Made by a program: the position numbers and the translations under genes. A stretch of DNA of 64,000 nt from Amycolatopsis umgeniensis (GTDB lineage: Bacteria; Actinomycetota; Actinomycetes; Mycobacteriales; Pseudonocardiaceae), in contig NZ_JACHMX010000001.1 in NCBI RefSeq assembly GCF_014205155.1, positions 2,604,001-2,668,000 of the forward strand, read 5' to 3'. The notes under the pieces are model-generated. The model was not told where the DNA came from. It made no database searches and saw nothing but the letters and a program-made list of their open reading frames with translations. Below are positions 51,395 through 61,426 of this stretch, piece by piece (position 1 is the stretch's first letter; each line of letters starts with the position of its first letter).

Positions 51395-53296
51395 ATGGAG
51401 TACCTGAACATCGGAATTCTCGCCCATGTCGACGCCGGTAAGACGAGCCTGACGGAGCGCCTGCTCCATCACACCGGTGCCATCGGCACCCTCGGCCGCG
51501 TCGACGCCGGGGACACGCGCACCGACACGATGGAGCTGGAACGCCGTCGCGGCATCACCATCCGCTCGGCCGTCGTCGCGTTCCGCATCGGCGACCTGCG
51601 CGTGAACCTGATCGACACCCCGGGCCACCCGGATTTCATCGCCGAGGTCGAGCGCGCGCTGCGAGTGCTCGACGGCGTCGTCCTCGTCGTTTCCGCCGTC
51701 GAGGGGGTGCAGGCGCAGACCAGGGTGCTCATGCGCGCGCTCGCGCGGCTGCGGATCCCCGTGGTGGTCTTCGCCAACAAGGTCGACAGGGCGGGCGCCC
51801 GCCACGACGGCCTCCTCGAGGACATCACCGAACGCCTCGGCGTCACCTGTGTGCCGATGTCCGAGGTCGACGGCCTCGGCACGGCGGCCGCGAAGGTCCG
51901 GCCGCGGCCGATCGCACCGGCACCCGGGCTGGCCGAACAGTTGGCCGAACACAGCGACGACTTCTTGGCCGCGTACCTCGAGGACAGGGTGACGGCCGCC
52001 GATTACCGGGCCGAGGTCGTCCGCCAGACCCGGCTCGGTGTCGTCTCCCCGGTCTTCTTCGGCTCCGCGCGCAGCGGCGAAGGGATCGCCGAGCTGACCT
52101 CCGGCATCCGCGAATTCCTTGCCGGAGCGGGGAAACCCGTACCGGACGACCGGTTGCGCGCCGCGGTGTTCAAGATCGAACGCGGCCGCGCGCACGAGAA
52201 GATCGCCTACGTCCGCGTGTTCTCCGGCGAGATCGGCGCGCGGGATCACGTCCGATTCCATCACCGGGGCGTCGGCGGGACCGTCACGACCGAGGCGAAG
52301 GTGAGTGCGGTGCGTGTCTTCGAACTGGGCGACGACACCGTCGAGGCAGGTGCGAAGGCCGGGCAGATCGCCAAGATCACCGGGCTCAAGGACATCCGGA
52401 TCGGCGACCGTGTCGGCGTCCCCGACGACGGCGGCGCCGCCACCCAGTTTCCGCCGCCCGCCTTGGAAACCGTGGTCACTCCGGCACGGCCCGCGGACAC
52501 GCCGTCGGTGTTCGCCGCCCTGCTGGAGCTGGCGGAACAGGATCCGCTGATCACCGTCCGGCAGGACGACGAGACCCGGCAGATCTCGGTGCGGCTCTAC
52601 GGCGAGGTGCAAAAGGAGATCATCGCGGAGACGCTCGCCGCGCAGTACGGCCTCGACGTCGAATTCAGCCTCACGCGCACGATCTTCGTCGAGCGGCCGA
52701 TCAGCGTCGGGTCCGCGGTGTGGCTCATCACGGAGAAGCGGAATCCGCACTTCGCCACGCTCGGGTTACGGGTCGGCCCCGGCGCAGTGGGCTCCGGGCT
52801 GACCTTCGGCCTCGACGTAGAACTCGGCTCCCTCCCGCTCGCGTTCCACAAGGCCATCGAGGAGACCGTCGAAGCGACGCTGCGGCGGGGCCCGTCCGGC
52901 AGGGAGGTGCTCGACTGCGTGGTGACCGTCACCCGGACCGGCTACTTCAGCCCGGTCAGCGCGGCGGGCGACTTCCGCAAGGTCACCCCGCTCGTGCTGG
53001 CGGAGGCGCTCCGGGAGGCGGGGACCGAGGTGCTCGAACCGGTCAGCCGCGTCGAGGTGGAGCTACCCGCCGACTCGGTGACCGCGACGCTGTCCCGGCT
53101 GGTCGAACTCGGCGGGGCCGTGACCGGGTCGGTCCCGCGCGGCGACCGGGCGGAACTGACCGGCACCCTGCCCGCGGGCCAGATCACCCGGTTCGAACAG
53201 CAGCTGCCCGGACTCACCCGCGGTGAGGGCTTGATGACGGCCGAACCGGCGGGCCACCGCCCGAGGGTTACCCCGAATCGGCCAATGCCCGGCTAG
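51395..53296 (+). CDS. TetM/OtrA-like ribosomal protection GTPase
   Basis: 633 residues from ATG 51395, an EF-G-like translational GTPase. G1 is AHVDAGKTS, G2 is RRGITIRSA, G3 is DTPGHPDF and G4 is FANKVDRAG. The length and the Tet-type C-terminal domains (FVERPISVGSAVWL, VTRTGYFSPVSAAGDFRKVT) match tetracycline ribosomal protection proteins rather than EF-G. It would bind the ribosome and release tetracyclines. Such genes are often intrinsic in actinobacteria; actual resistance cannot be judged from sequence. Confidence 0.88.
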   Translation: MEYLNIGILAHVDAGKTSLTERLLHHTGAIGTLGRVDAGDTRTDTMELERRRGITIRSAVVAFRIGDLRVNLIDTPGHPDFIAEVERALRVLDGVVLVVSAVEGVQAQTRVLMRALARLRIPVVVFANKVDRAGARHDGLLEDITERLGVTCVPMSEVDGLGTAAAKVRPRPIAPAPGLAEQLAEHSDDFLAAYLEDRVTAADYRAEVVRQTRLGVVSPVFFGSARSGEGIAELTSGIREFLAGAGKPVPDDRLRAAVFKIERGRAHEKIAYVRVFSGEIGARDHVRFHHRGVGGTVTTEAKVSAVRVFELGDDTVEAGAKAGQIAKITGLKDIRIGDRVGVPDDGGAATQFPPPALETVVTPARPADTPSVFAALLELAEQDPLITVRQDDETRQISVRLYGEVQKEIIAETLAAQYGLDVEFSLTRTIFVERPISVGSAVWLITEKRNPHFATLGLRVGPGAVGSGLTFGLDVELGSLPLAFHKAIEETVEATLRRGPSGREVLDCVVTVTRTGYFSPVSAAGDFRKVTPLVLAEALREAGTEVLEPVSRVEVELPADSVTATLSRLVELGGAVTGSVPRGDRAELTGTLPAGQITRFEQQLPGLTRGEGLMTAEPAGHRPRVTPNRPMPG

Positions 53297-53345
53297 CCGG
53301 GACGAGTACGTTCTGGGGAGGCCGGCTCGACCGCGGGAAAGGGAC

Positions 53346-54089
53346 ATGATGGATCAGTTTCGCGACACCGCTTCGGCGTTGCGGGAGCTCACGGAGTCGA
53401 TGCGGCTCGACGAACCCCGCGACGAGCTCCTGGAACGGGTGGCGAAGAAGGTCGTCGGCCTGTTGCCCGGCGCGGACGCGGCGACGGTCACGCTGTACCT
53501 CGACGACGAGCCGAGCACCGTCGCCGCCACCGACGAGTCCCTGCTCCCGCTGGACAAGGCGCAGTACAGCGCCGACGAGGGTCCGTGTCTGAAAGCCGCG
53601 GAGAGCGGGACGATCGTCCGCACCCGGATGGAGACCACGGCCGAGCGGTGGCCGGATTTCGCGGCCACCGCCGAGCAGCTCGGCGTGCGAACCGCGCTGG
53701 CCTGCCCGCTGTTCGTCCCCGACGAGTCCCACTTCAAGCGGCGGGACACCGAGCCGCTGTCGGGCGCGCTCAACGTCTGGAGCTTCCAGGAAAACGCCTT
53801 CGACCCGGTGGAAGCGGCCCTGGTCGCGATGTTCACCTCGGCGATCTCGGCGATCATCCTGACCGCGTCCCGCTGGGCCGCCGCCGAAAGACAGGCGGAG
53901 ACCCTGGTCGCCGCGTTGGAGACCAGGGACGCCATCGCCACCGCGAAAGGCATCGTGATGGCACGTCTGGAACTGAACGCCGAAGAGGCCTTCCGGTGGC
54001 TCACCGAGGCTTCGCAGCACACGAACCGCAAGATCCGGGAGATCTCGGTGCTGATCGCCGAAGACCCGGGAACGGTCTTCGGCCGCTAG
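53346..54089 (+). CDS. GAF-ANTAR RNA-binding regulator
   Basis: 247 residues. The N-terminal GAF domain (residues about 20-170) includes SADEGPCLKAAESG and TALACPLFV. The C-terminal ANTAR domain is ALETRDAIATAKGIVMARLE, then EEAFRWLTEASQHTNRKIRE. ANTAR proteins stop transcription termination by binding paired RNA hairpins. No target hairpins are obvious next to it. Confidence 0.9.
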   Translation: MMDQFRDTASALRELTESMRLDEPRDELLERVAKKVVGLLPGADAATVTLYLDDEPSTVAATDESLLPLDKAQYSADEGPCLKAAESGTIVRTRMETTAERWPDFAATAEQLGVRTALACPLFVPDESHFKRRDTEPLSGALNVWSFQENAFDPVEAALVAMFTSAISAIILTASRWAAAERQAETLVAALETRDAIATAKGIVMARLELNAEEAFRWLTEASQHTNRKIREISVLIAEDPGTVFGR

Positions 54090-55225
54090 GCGAGCGAGAT
54101 CCGGCGGTTCTCCCGTGACGACTCGAGACCTGCCTCGGCGAGCCGGATGCCACGCACCCCTGCCATGAAGTCGTAGGGGTGCGGCGCGTCCTCCACTACG
54201 TGGCGGACGAACTGCTCCCACTGGGCGCGGAAACCGTTGCCGAAGTCCTCGTTGTCCGGGACCTCCTGCCACTGCGCGCGGTACGAGCGCGTCTCGGCGA
54301 GATCCGGGTTCCACACCGGCTTCGGGGTGGCTTCCCTCGGCTGGATGACGCAGTTGTGCAGACCCGCCACCGCGCTGCCGCGGGTGCCGTCGACCTGGAA
54401 CTCGACCAGTTCGTCGCGGTGTACCCGCACGCACCAGGACGAGTTGAGCTGGGCGATGACACCGCCTTCGAGCTCGAAGATCGCGTACGCGGCGTCGTCG
54501 GCCGTGGCGGCGTATCGCTCGCCCTTTTCGTCGACGCGCTCCGGGATGTGCGTGACGGCCTTCGCGGTCACCGCGTTGACGGAGCCGAAGAGGTTCTCCA
54601 GCACGTAGTTCCAGTGACAGAACATGTCGACGACGATGCCGCCGCCGTCTTCCGCGCGGTAGTTCCAGCTCGGGCGCTGCGCGGCCTGCCAGTCACCCTC
54701 GAAGACCCAGTACCCGAACTCCCCGCGCACGGAGAGGATCTGACCGAAGAAACCGCTGTCGATCAGCCGCTTCAGTTTGAGCAGGCCGGGGAGGTACAGC
54801 TTGTCGTGGACGACGCCGTTCTTGACCCCGGCCGCCTCCGCGTGCCGTGCCAGGGCGAGCGCGCCTTCGACCGATTCCGCGACCGGCTTCTCGGTGTAGA
54901 TGTGCTTGCCCGCGTCGATGGCGCGGACGATCGACTTCTCGCGGACGGCGGTCAGCTGCGCGTCGAAGTAGAGCGGGAGGTCGTCGTCGCCGAGTGCCGC
55001 GTCGAGGTCGGTGGTCCAGCGGGTCAGCCCGTGCCGGTCGGCGATCTCCTCGAGCTTGTCCGCGTTGCGCCCCACCAGGACCGGCTCCAGCTGGACCCGC
55101 GACCCGTCGGCCAGCTCGACCCCGCCCGCCTCCCTGATCGCCAGGACCGAGCGCACCAGGTGCTGCCGATAGCCCATCCGCCCGGTGACGCCGTTCATCA
55201 CGACGCCGAGTTTCCGCGTGGTCAT
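54086..55225 (-). CDS. Gfo/Idh/MocA-family oxidoreductase
   Basis: 379 residues with an N-terminal NAD(P) fold (KLGVVMNGVTGRMGYRQHLV) and the family motif IYTEKPVAESVEGALAL (EKP). The C-terminal beta domain follows (ISVRGEFGYWVFEGD). The dinucleotide motif is unusual (GVTGRMG). Members oxidise sugars or inositols in the cytosol. Two GAAAGCGCTTTC operators lie just upstream, so carbon-source control by a LacI-type repressor is likely. Confidence 0.88.
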   Translation of the reverse strand: MTTRKLGVVMNGVTGRMGYRQHLVRSVLAIREAGGVELADGSRVQLEPVLVGRNADKLEEIADRHGLTRWTTDLDAALGDDDLPLYFDAQLTAVREKSIVRAIDAGKHIYTEKPVAESVEGALALARHAEAAGVKNGVVHDKLYLPGLLKLKRLIDSGFFGQILSVRGEFGYWVFEGDWQAAQRPSWNYRAEDGGGIVVDMFCHWNYVLENLFGSVNAVTAKAVTHIPERVDEKGERYAATADDAAYAIFELEGGVIAQLNSSWCVRVHRDELVEFQVDGTRGSAVAGLHNCVIQPREATPKPVWNPDLAETRSYRAQWQEVPDNEDFGNGFRAQWEQFVRHVVEDAPHPYDFMAGVRGIRLAEAGLESSRENRRISLA

Positions 55226-55237
55226 CCGTTCTCCTTT

Positions 55238-55274
55238 GAAAGCGCTTTCCTGAGCACATCCTGAAAGCGCTTTC
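55238..55274. promoter_or_regulatory. Twin LacI-type operators
   Basis: GAAAGCGCTTTC occurs at 55238-55249 and again at 55263-55274, a 25-bp centre-to-centre spacing. Both are perfect palindromes with the CG-centred LacI/GalR signature. They lie 13-50 bp upstream of the oxidoreductase start at 55225. No LacI-family gene is in the window. Confidence 0.75.
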
Positions 55275-55313
55275 TCGTACTGTCAAGACCGATGCGAGGA
55301 ATGTCCCTCCGGC

Positions 55314-55685
55314 TCAGGACGCCGGGTCGTAGGCGCGGACGGCGTCGAGGTACTCCGTGATCGCGTCCCGGTTGCGGAGCAGGCATTCGGCGCGCCGGGT
55401 CATCCGGTCGCGTTCGGCTTCCAGGGTCTCGAGCATCTCCCTGGTCGCGTCCGGGAAGTAGATCTGCCGGGGTTTGTCCAGGCACGGCAGGATCTGCTTG
55501 ATGATCCGGGTCGGCAGCCCGGCGTCGAGCAGGCCACGGACCTGGATGACCCTGTCGACCGAAGACTCGTCGTAATCGCGGTAGCCGTTGGCCTGCCGTT
55601 CCGAGACGATGAGACCCTGTTCCTCGTAGTACCGCAGCAGACGGCGCGAAGTCCCCGTCCGCTCCGACAGCTCTCCGATCCGCAT
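55314..55685 (-). CDS. MerR-family transcriptional regulator
   Basis: 123 residues. The N-terminal winged helix is MRIGELSERTGTSRRLLRYY, then EEQGLIVSERQANGYRDYDE; a coiled-coil dimer helix follows (MLETLEAERDRMTRRAECLL). The C-terminus is short, as in small-ligand sensors. It is divergent from the MFS gene with 64 bp between starts, which it probably controls. Confidence 0.92.
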   Translation of the reverse strand: MRIGELSERTGTSRRLLRYYEEQGLIVSERQANGYRDYDESSVDRVIQVRGLLDAGLPTRIIKQILPCLDKPRQIYFPDATREMLETLEAERDRMTRRAECLLRNRDAITEYLDAVRAYDPAS

Positions 55686-55716
55686 GTGCGCCACCTCACT
55701 CCCGCCGGCTTGACCT

Positions 55717-55730
55717 TCACATCTATGTGA
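55717..55730. promoter_or_regulatory. Candidate MerR operator
   Basis: TCACAT-CT-ATGTGA, a perfect dyad directly after TTGACC (55710-55715) in the intergenic region between the MerR and MFS genes. Its position in the promoter spacer is typical of MerR sites. Confidence 0.5.
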
Positions 55731-55749
55731 TGGTTCGAGCATACGGTTC

Positions 55750-56976
55750 ATGACTCCGAAACTCCCACTAGGCGCGCTGCTCGCGCTGACCACGGCGGCG
55801 TTCGTCACCGTCCTCACCGAAGCGCTGCCCGCGGGGGTGCTGCCCGCGATGAGCAGTGGTCTGGGCGTCGGCGAAGCGGCGACGGGCCAGCTGGTGACGG
55901 TGTACGCGATCGGCACCGCGCTCACCGCGATCCCCCTGTCCGCGGCGACGGCGGGCTGGCGCCGCAAACGCTTGCTCCTGAGCGGCGTGGCCGGTTTCGC
56001 CGTCGCCAACACGGTCACCGCACTGTCCACGAGCTACCCCCTGACCCTCGGCGCGCGGTTCGTCGCCGGGATCGCGGCGGGCGTGGTGTGGGCGCTGCTG
56101 ACCGGGTACGCCCGGCGGCTGGCCCCGGAGCCGGTGCGGGGCAAGGCGATCGCGATCGTGATGACCGGTATCCCGCTCGCGCTCTCGCTCGGCATCCCCG
56201 CCGGCACGTTCCTCGGCGGCCTCTTCGGCTGGCAGGTGACGTTCTCGATCATGTCGGTGCTCGCGGCAGGCCTGCTCGGCTGGATCGCGCTGGCCGTCCC
56301 CGATTTCCCCGGACAGGACAAGGGCGGCAGGCTTCCGGTGCGCCAGACCCTCGCCGTCCCCGGCGTGACCGCGGTCCTGTTCGTGACGCTCACTTTCGTG
56401 CTGGCGCACAACATCCTCTACACCTACATCGCCACCTTCCTCGAGCACGTGTCGATGGGCGGCGCCGTGGACCGGATCCTGCTGGTGTTCGGGCTGGCGT
56501 CGATGGCGGGCATCTGGCTCGTCGGCCTCCGCATCGACCGGCGGCTGCGCGCACTGACCGTCACCGGCACCGTCCTCGTCGCTCTCGGCGCGACGATTTT
56601 GGCTCTGCTGGGCGAAAGTCCGGCGCTCGTCTATCTCGCGGTGGCGCTGTGGGGGCTCGGCTGGGGCGGTATCCCGACCCTGCTGCAGACCGCCGCCGCG
56701 CAGGCGGGCGACAAGGGCGGCGCGGCGGACATCGCGCAGGCCATGCTGGTCACCCTGTGGAACGCCGCGATGGCGGGCGGCGGGATCGCAGGCGGCGTCC
56801 TCCTCGCCGGATTCGGCGCCGGGTCGTTCCCCTGGAGTGTCCTGGTACTGCTCGTGCCGACGCTGGCCGTGGTGCTGGTGGCGCGGCGGCACGGGTTCAC
56901 AGCGGCAGTTCCGGATGACTCCGGATCGCCCCGAGAACCAGGTCGACGGCCGCACGAGGAGCGGAGCCGCGCCTGA
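55750..56976 (+). CDS. MFS efflux transporter
   Basis: 408 residues with about 12 helices. It resembles DHA1-type arabinose/drug efflux proteins: LTEALPAGVLPAMSSGLGV near the N-terminus, GWRRKRLLLSG in loop 2-3 and GIPAGTFLGGLFGWQVTF in helix 5. The C-terminal tail is hydrophilic. Its 3' end overlaps the convergent LysR gene by 80 bp. Regulation by the divergent MerR protein is likely. Confidence 0.9.
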   Translation: MTPKLPLGALLALTTAAFVTVLTEALPAGVLPAMSSGLGVGEAATGQLVTVYAIGTALTAIPLSAATAGWRRKRLLLSGVAGFAVANTVTALSTSYPLTLGARFVAGIAAGVVWALLTGYARRLAPEPVRGKAIAIVMTGIPLALSLGIPAGTFLGGLFGWQVTFSIMSVLAAGLLGWIALAVPDFPGQDKGGRLPVRQTLAVPGVTAVLFVTLTFVLAHNILYTYIATFLEHVSMGGAVDRILLVFGLASMAGIWLVGLRIDRRLRALTVTGTVLVALGATILALLGESPALVYLAVALWGLGWGGIPTLLQTAAAQAGDKGGAADIAQAMLVTLWNAAMAGGGIAGGVLLAGFGAGSFPWSVLVLLVPTLAVVLVARRHGFTAAVPDDSGSPREPGRRPHEERSRA

Positions 56977-57793
56977 TCGCCGCGGTGATGGCGCGGGTGA
57001 CCGGCGTCGCGAGCTCGCGGGTGGCGACCCGGTAGCGCTTGTCGACGGCGAGGGCGGGCAGGAGCGCGATCGCGAGCCCGGCCTCGACGTGCTGCAAGGT
57101 CATCATGTAGTTGCTGAACCGGCTGACCACGCGCGGCTCGAACCCGGCTTCGCGGCAGAGCCGGGTGGCGAGGTTCGCCATGTACGACTTGGGGATGTCG
57201 AACGCCCAAGGCTCGCTCGCGTAGGCGGAGAGGTCCGCGGGGCCCCGGCCCGCGGCGGGATGGCCCGGCGGGACGACGAGCACGACCGGGTCGGCCGCGA
57301 GCGGCACGAGCTCGACGTCCGGCCCCAGCGGCTGTTCGACGAAGTCCGTGGTGGTGATGATGAGGTCGGCGTCACCGACGCGGAGCGCCGGCATGCTCAC
57401 GTGCGGTTCGAGTTCGAGCAGTTCGATGTGCAGCTGCGGATGTGAGCGGGCCAGCCTGGTCACCGCGGGGACGGCGATCGTGTGGATCGCGCTCTGGAAG
57501 GCACCGAGACGCACGAGCCCCGTCGGCGCCTCACCGAGGCCGCGCAGCTCAGCCTCGACGGTGTCCATATGGTCGAGGATCGCCCTCGCGCGGCGGGCCA
57601 GCATCAGCCCGGCCGGGGTCAGCCGGACCCGGCGGCCGGTGCGTTCCAGCAGCTGGGTGCGCGTTTCGGCTTCGAGGACCGCGAGCTGCTGGGACACGCT
57701 CGACGCGCTCAGGTTGGCCGCCTTCGCGACCGCCCGGACGGTGCCGAGGGTGTCCAGCCTGCTCAGCAGGCTGAGCCTCCAAGGGTTGAGCAT
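56897..57793 (-). CDS. LysR-family transcriptional regulator
   Basis: 298 residues. The winged helix is TVRAVAKAANLSASSVSQQL, then AVLEAETRTQLLERTGRRVR. A type 2 periplasmic-binding-like effector domain follows (LVRLGAFQSAIHTIAVPAVT). It is divergent from the 2,2-dialkylglycine decarboxylase gene, which starts 86 bp away and is its probable target. Confidence 0.92.
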   Translation of the reverse strand: MLNPWRLSLLSRLDTLGTVRAVAKAANLSASSVSQQLAVLEAETRTQLLERTGRRVRLTPAGLMLARRARAILDHMDTVEAELRGLGEAPTGLVRLGAFQSAIHTIAVPAVTRLARSHPQLHIELLELEPHVSMPALRVGDADLIITTTDFVEQPLGPDVELVPLAADPVVLVVPPGHPAAGRGPADLSAYASEPWAFDIPKSYMANLATRLCREAGFEPRVVSRFSNYMMTLQHVEAGLAIALLPALAVDKRYRVATRELATPVTRAITAAIRRGSAPRAAVDLVLGAIRSHPELPL

Positions 57794-57795
57794 GA

Positions 57796-59220
<1,425 letters not shown>

Positions 59221-59431
59221 TTCTTCGTCACTTTCGTAACGTCTTCGTATCCGTGCCGGAATTACGGTTTCACGATTCCGTTCCCGCTCCAACCGTGACC
59301 TGATCTTAGGCCAAAGCGGTCAACACCGACCGGCCGTGTCGTCGTCCACGCACGGAATCCCCGAGGCTGTCTATAGTCGACGCTCACAGTGGGCGCGGTC
59401 GAATCGGGGATCCGCGCGGGGAGGGGGGCCG

Positions 59432-61426
59432 ATGCCTGCCGGCATACCCCGAATATCCGGTCTCGGTTCGGTCACCGGCGGGCTGGTCGAGGAACTGCTC
59501 ACCCGCCCGAAAGGGCAAAGCCGCGCCTTGCCCGTCGTGGTCGCGCTCGGCGCGCGGGGCACCGGGAAGTCCGCGTTGCTCGACGCGATCGCCGAGCGTT
59601 GCGAAGAAATCCCGCACGCCTATCTCGATTTCGAGCGGCACGAACGGGAGAACATCCAGCCGCGAGAACTGCTCGCCCATCTCGCTTTCGACCTCGGGAG
59701 GCACCGGAAGCAGTTCGGCAGGCTGGCGTTTCCCCGGTTGTGGCTCTGCATGCTCGTGCTGAGCGCGCCGGTGGAATTGCGCGACCGCCGCGCCGCGTTG
59801 CGCAAGATCCGTGAACTGCTGGCGGAGAACCAGCCGCTCGAACAGAACCGGGAAACGATCGTCGACGTGGTGCGTCTCGTCGGCGGGGTCGCTCCGGCCG
59901 GCGGTTTGAAGGGCTGGCCCGAAGCCACCGATCTGTTGCTCCGCGGGCTCGGCTGGTACGGCAGGCGGCGGCTGGCGGGCAAGATGAAGGCACTGCCCGC
60001 CAGCACCGGCAACCACGAGGACTTCCTCATCGAGATCGCCAAACACGCACGGGGCGACGACGAGGATCGTGCCGCCGTCGACGGCATCTTCTGCGACGCC
60101 TTCCTCACGGATCTGCGTCAGGCCTACCAAGGCGTCAACCGGTCCCGCCGCACGCTCAACAGTGTCGTCCTGCTGGACAACGCGCATACCCCGGGCGGGC
60201 AGGTCTTCCTGCGGACCCTGACCGAGGCGCGGCATCGGTCCGGCGGAGAGCCCGATCCGCTCGCGGTGATCACCACCAGCCGGAGATGGAATCCGGACTG
60301 GAACGAGAGCTGGTCGCTGCTGACTCCCCAGCGAGGCGCCCCGTCGCGAAGACGGCCCGCCGGTCACCGGACGGACGGGCTGCGGACGCCGTCGCCGCGG
60401 CAACCGTCCGATGTGGACACGGATTGGCCGTCGGGCCGGGACCCGCGGTGGTATCCGTGGTATCTCCTCGAACTGGGCGCGCTTTCCGAGGACGACGTGG
60501 TGGACATCGTCGCCCGCGGCGACATCCACCCGACCTCGAAACTGCCGCGATTCCTGTACCGGCTCACCGACGGGCATCCCGGCGCCGTCACCACCGTGTT
60601 CGACGCCACGGCGCAGCTCTACGATTCCCGCGTTCCCGGTGCTCTCCGCGCCGCCTTGCGGACAGGCGTCGAGGCCGGGGACGGCACCGACACGACCTTG
60701 CTCGCCGCCGCGCAGGCCTACCTGCTGCAGGACCTTCCGGTGCCGAGCAGACAGGATCTCGTCACGGCGAGCGCCGCGCGCGACGTGGAAACGCTGTTCC
60801 ACAAGAACATCGTCGATCTGCGCAACGCCACGGAAGAGGGCGCGCTGTTCAAGGAGATCGGCGATCTCCTGTGGTTGCGGGCGGAGCCCGGGGAAGAGCT
60901 CCACTACGTCCTGCACCCTTGGCTGCGCCGGATTCTGTTGCAGGAGCTCGCGTCCCGTCCCGAAGACCATCCGCTGAACTGGGAACGGGTGCACACCCGG
61001 TGCCGGGACTTCTACGAGAAACACGGCCAAACCGTGGCCGCGCGCTATCACGACCTCGCGCTGGAGAACGTCGCCGCCGTGGTCGCGCATCTGGGCAAAC
61101 CGTTCGCCGATGACCAGCACGCGGAGTTCGACGTGGCGGCCGCCGAAGCCTGGCTCGCCGAACTCGACGTCATCACCGCGGCGCCCAACCGGCTGGACGC
61201 GGACGCGGAATCGTACGAACAACTTGAGACGCACGCCGGGCACGCCGACGGAGAACTGGAGACCACCCTCTCCTGGCTGGTGGTCGCGCTGTGGATCGCG
61301 GCGGATCCGCTCGGCGATCCGGGCGGGACGCTGAATTCGACCATCGAAGGCGGTTTCCACCAACTGGCGCATGGCCGGGGCCGGGGATCGATCCTGTTGC
61401 ACGAGAGGGCGGAGAGGTACCGATGA
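59432..61426 (+). CDS. P-loop NTPase (AAA/STAND-like), 664 aa
   Basis: Starts at ATG 59432 behind GAGGGGGG. Walker A is ALGARGTGKSALL (residues 38-50) and a Walker B-like strand is SVVLLDNAHTPGG. The C-terminal 300 residues are helical (QAYLLQDLPVPSRQDLVTAS, LHPWLRRILLQELASRP). There is no signal peptide. It overlaps the next gene by 4 bases (ATGA), so the two products probably act together. I recognise the pair as recurrent in actinobacteria but know no function. Confidence 0.8.
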   Translation: MPAGIPRISGLGSVTGGLVEELLTRPKGQSRALPVVVALGARGTGKSALLDAIAERCEEIPHAYLDFERHERENIQPRELLAHLAFDLGRHRKQFGRLAFPRLWLCMLVLSAPVELRDRRAALRKIRELLAENQPLEQNRETIVDVVRLVGGVAPAGGLKGWPEATDLLLRGLGWYGRRRLAGKMKALPASTGNHEDFLIEIAKHARGDDEDRAAVDGIFCDAFLTDLRQAYQGVNRSRRTLNSVVLLDNAHTPGGQVFLRTLTEARHRSGGEPDPLAVITTSRRWNPDWNESWSLLTPQRGAPSRRRPAGHRTDGLRTPSPRQPSDVDTDWPSGRDPRWYPWYLLELGALSEDDVVDIVARGDIHPTSKLPRFLYRLTDGHPGAVTTVFDATAQLYDSRVPGALRAALRTGVEAGDGTDTTLLAAAQAYLLQDLPVPSRQDLVTASAARDVETLFHKNIVDLRNATEEGALFKEIGDLLWLRAEPGEELHYVLHPWLRRILLQELASRPEDHPLNWERVHTRCRDFYEKHGQTVAARYHDLALENVAAVVAHLGKPFADDQHAEFDVAAAEAWLAELDVITAAPNRLDADAESYEQLETHAGHADGELETTLSWLVVALWIAADPLGDPGGTLNSTIEGGFHQLAHGRGRGSILLHERAERYR

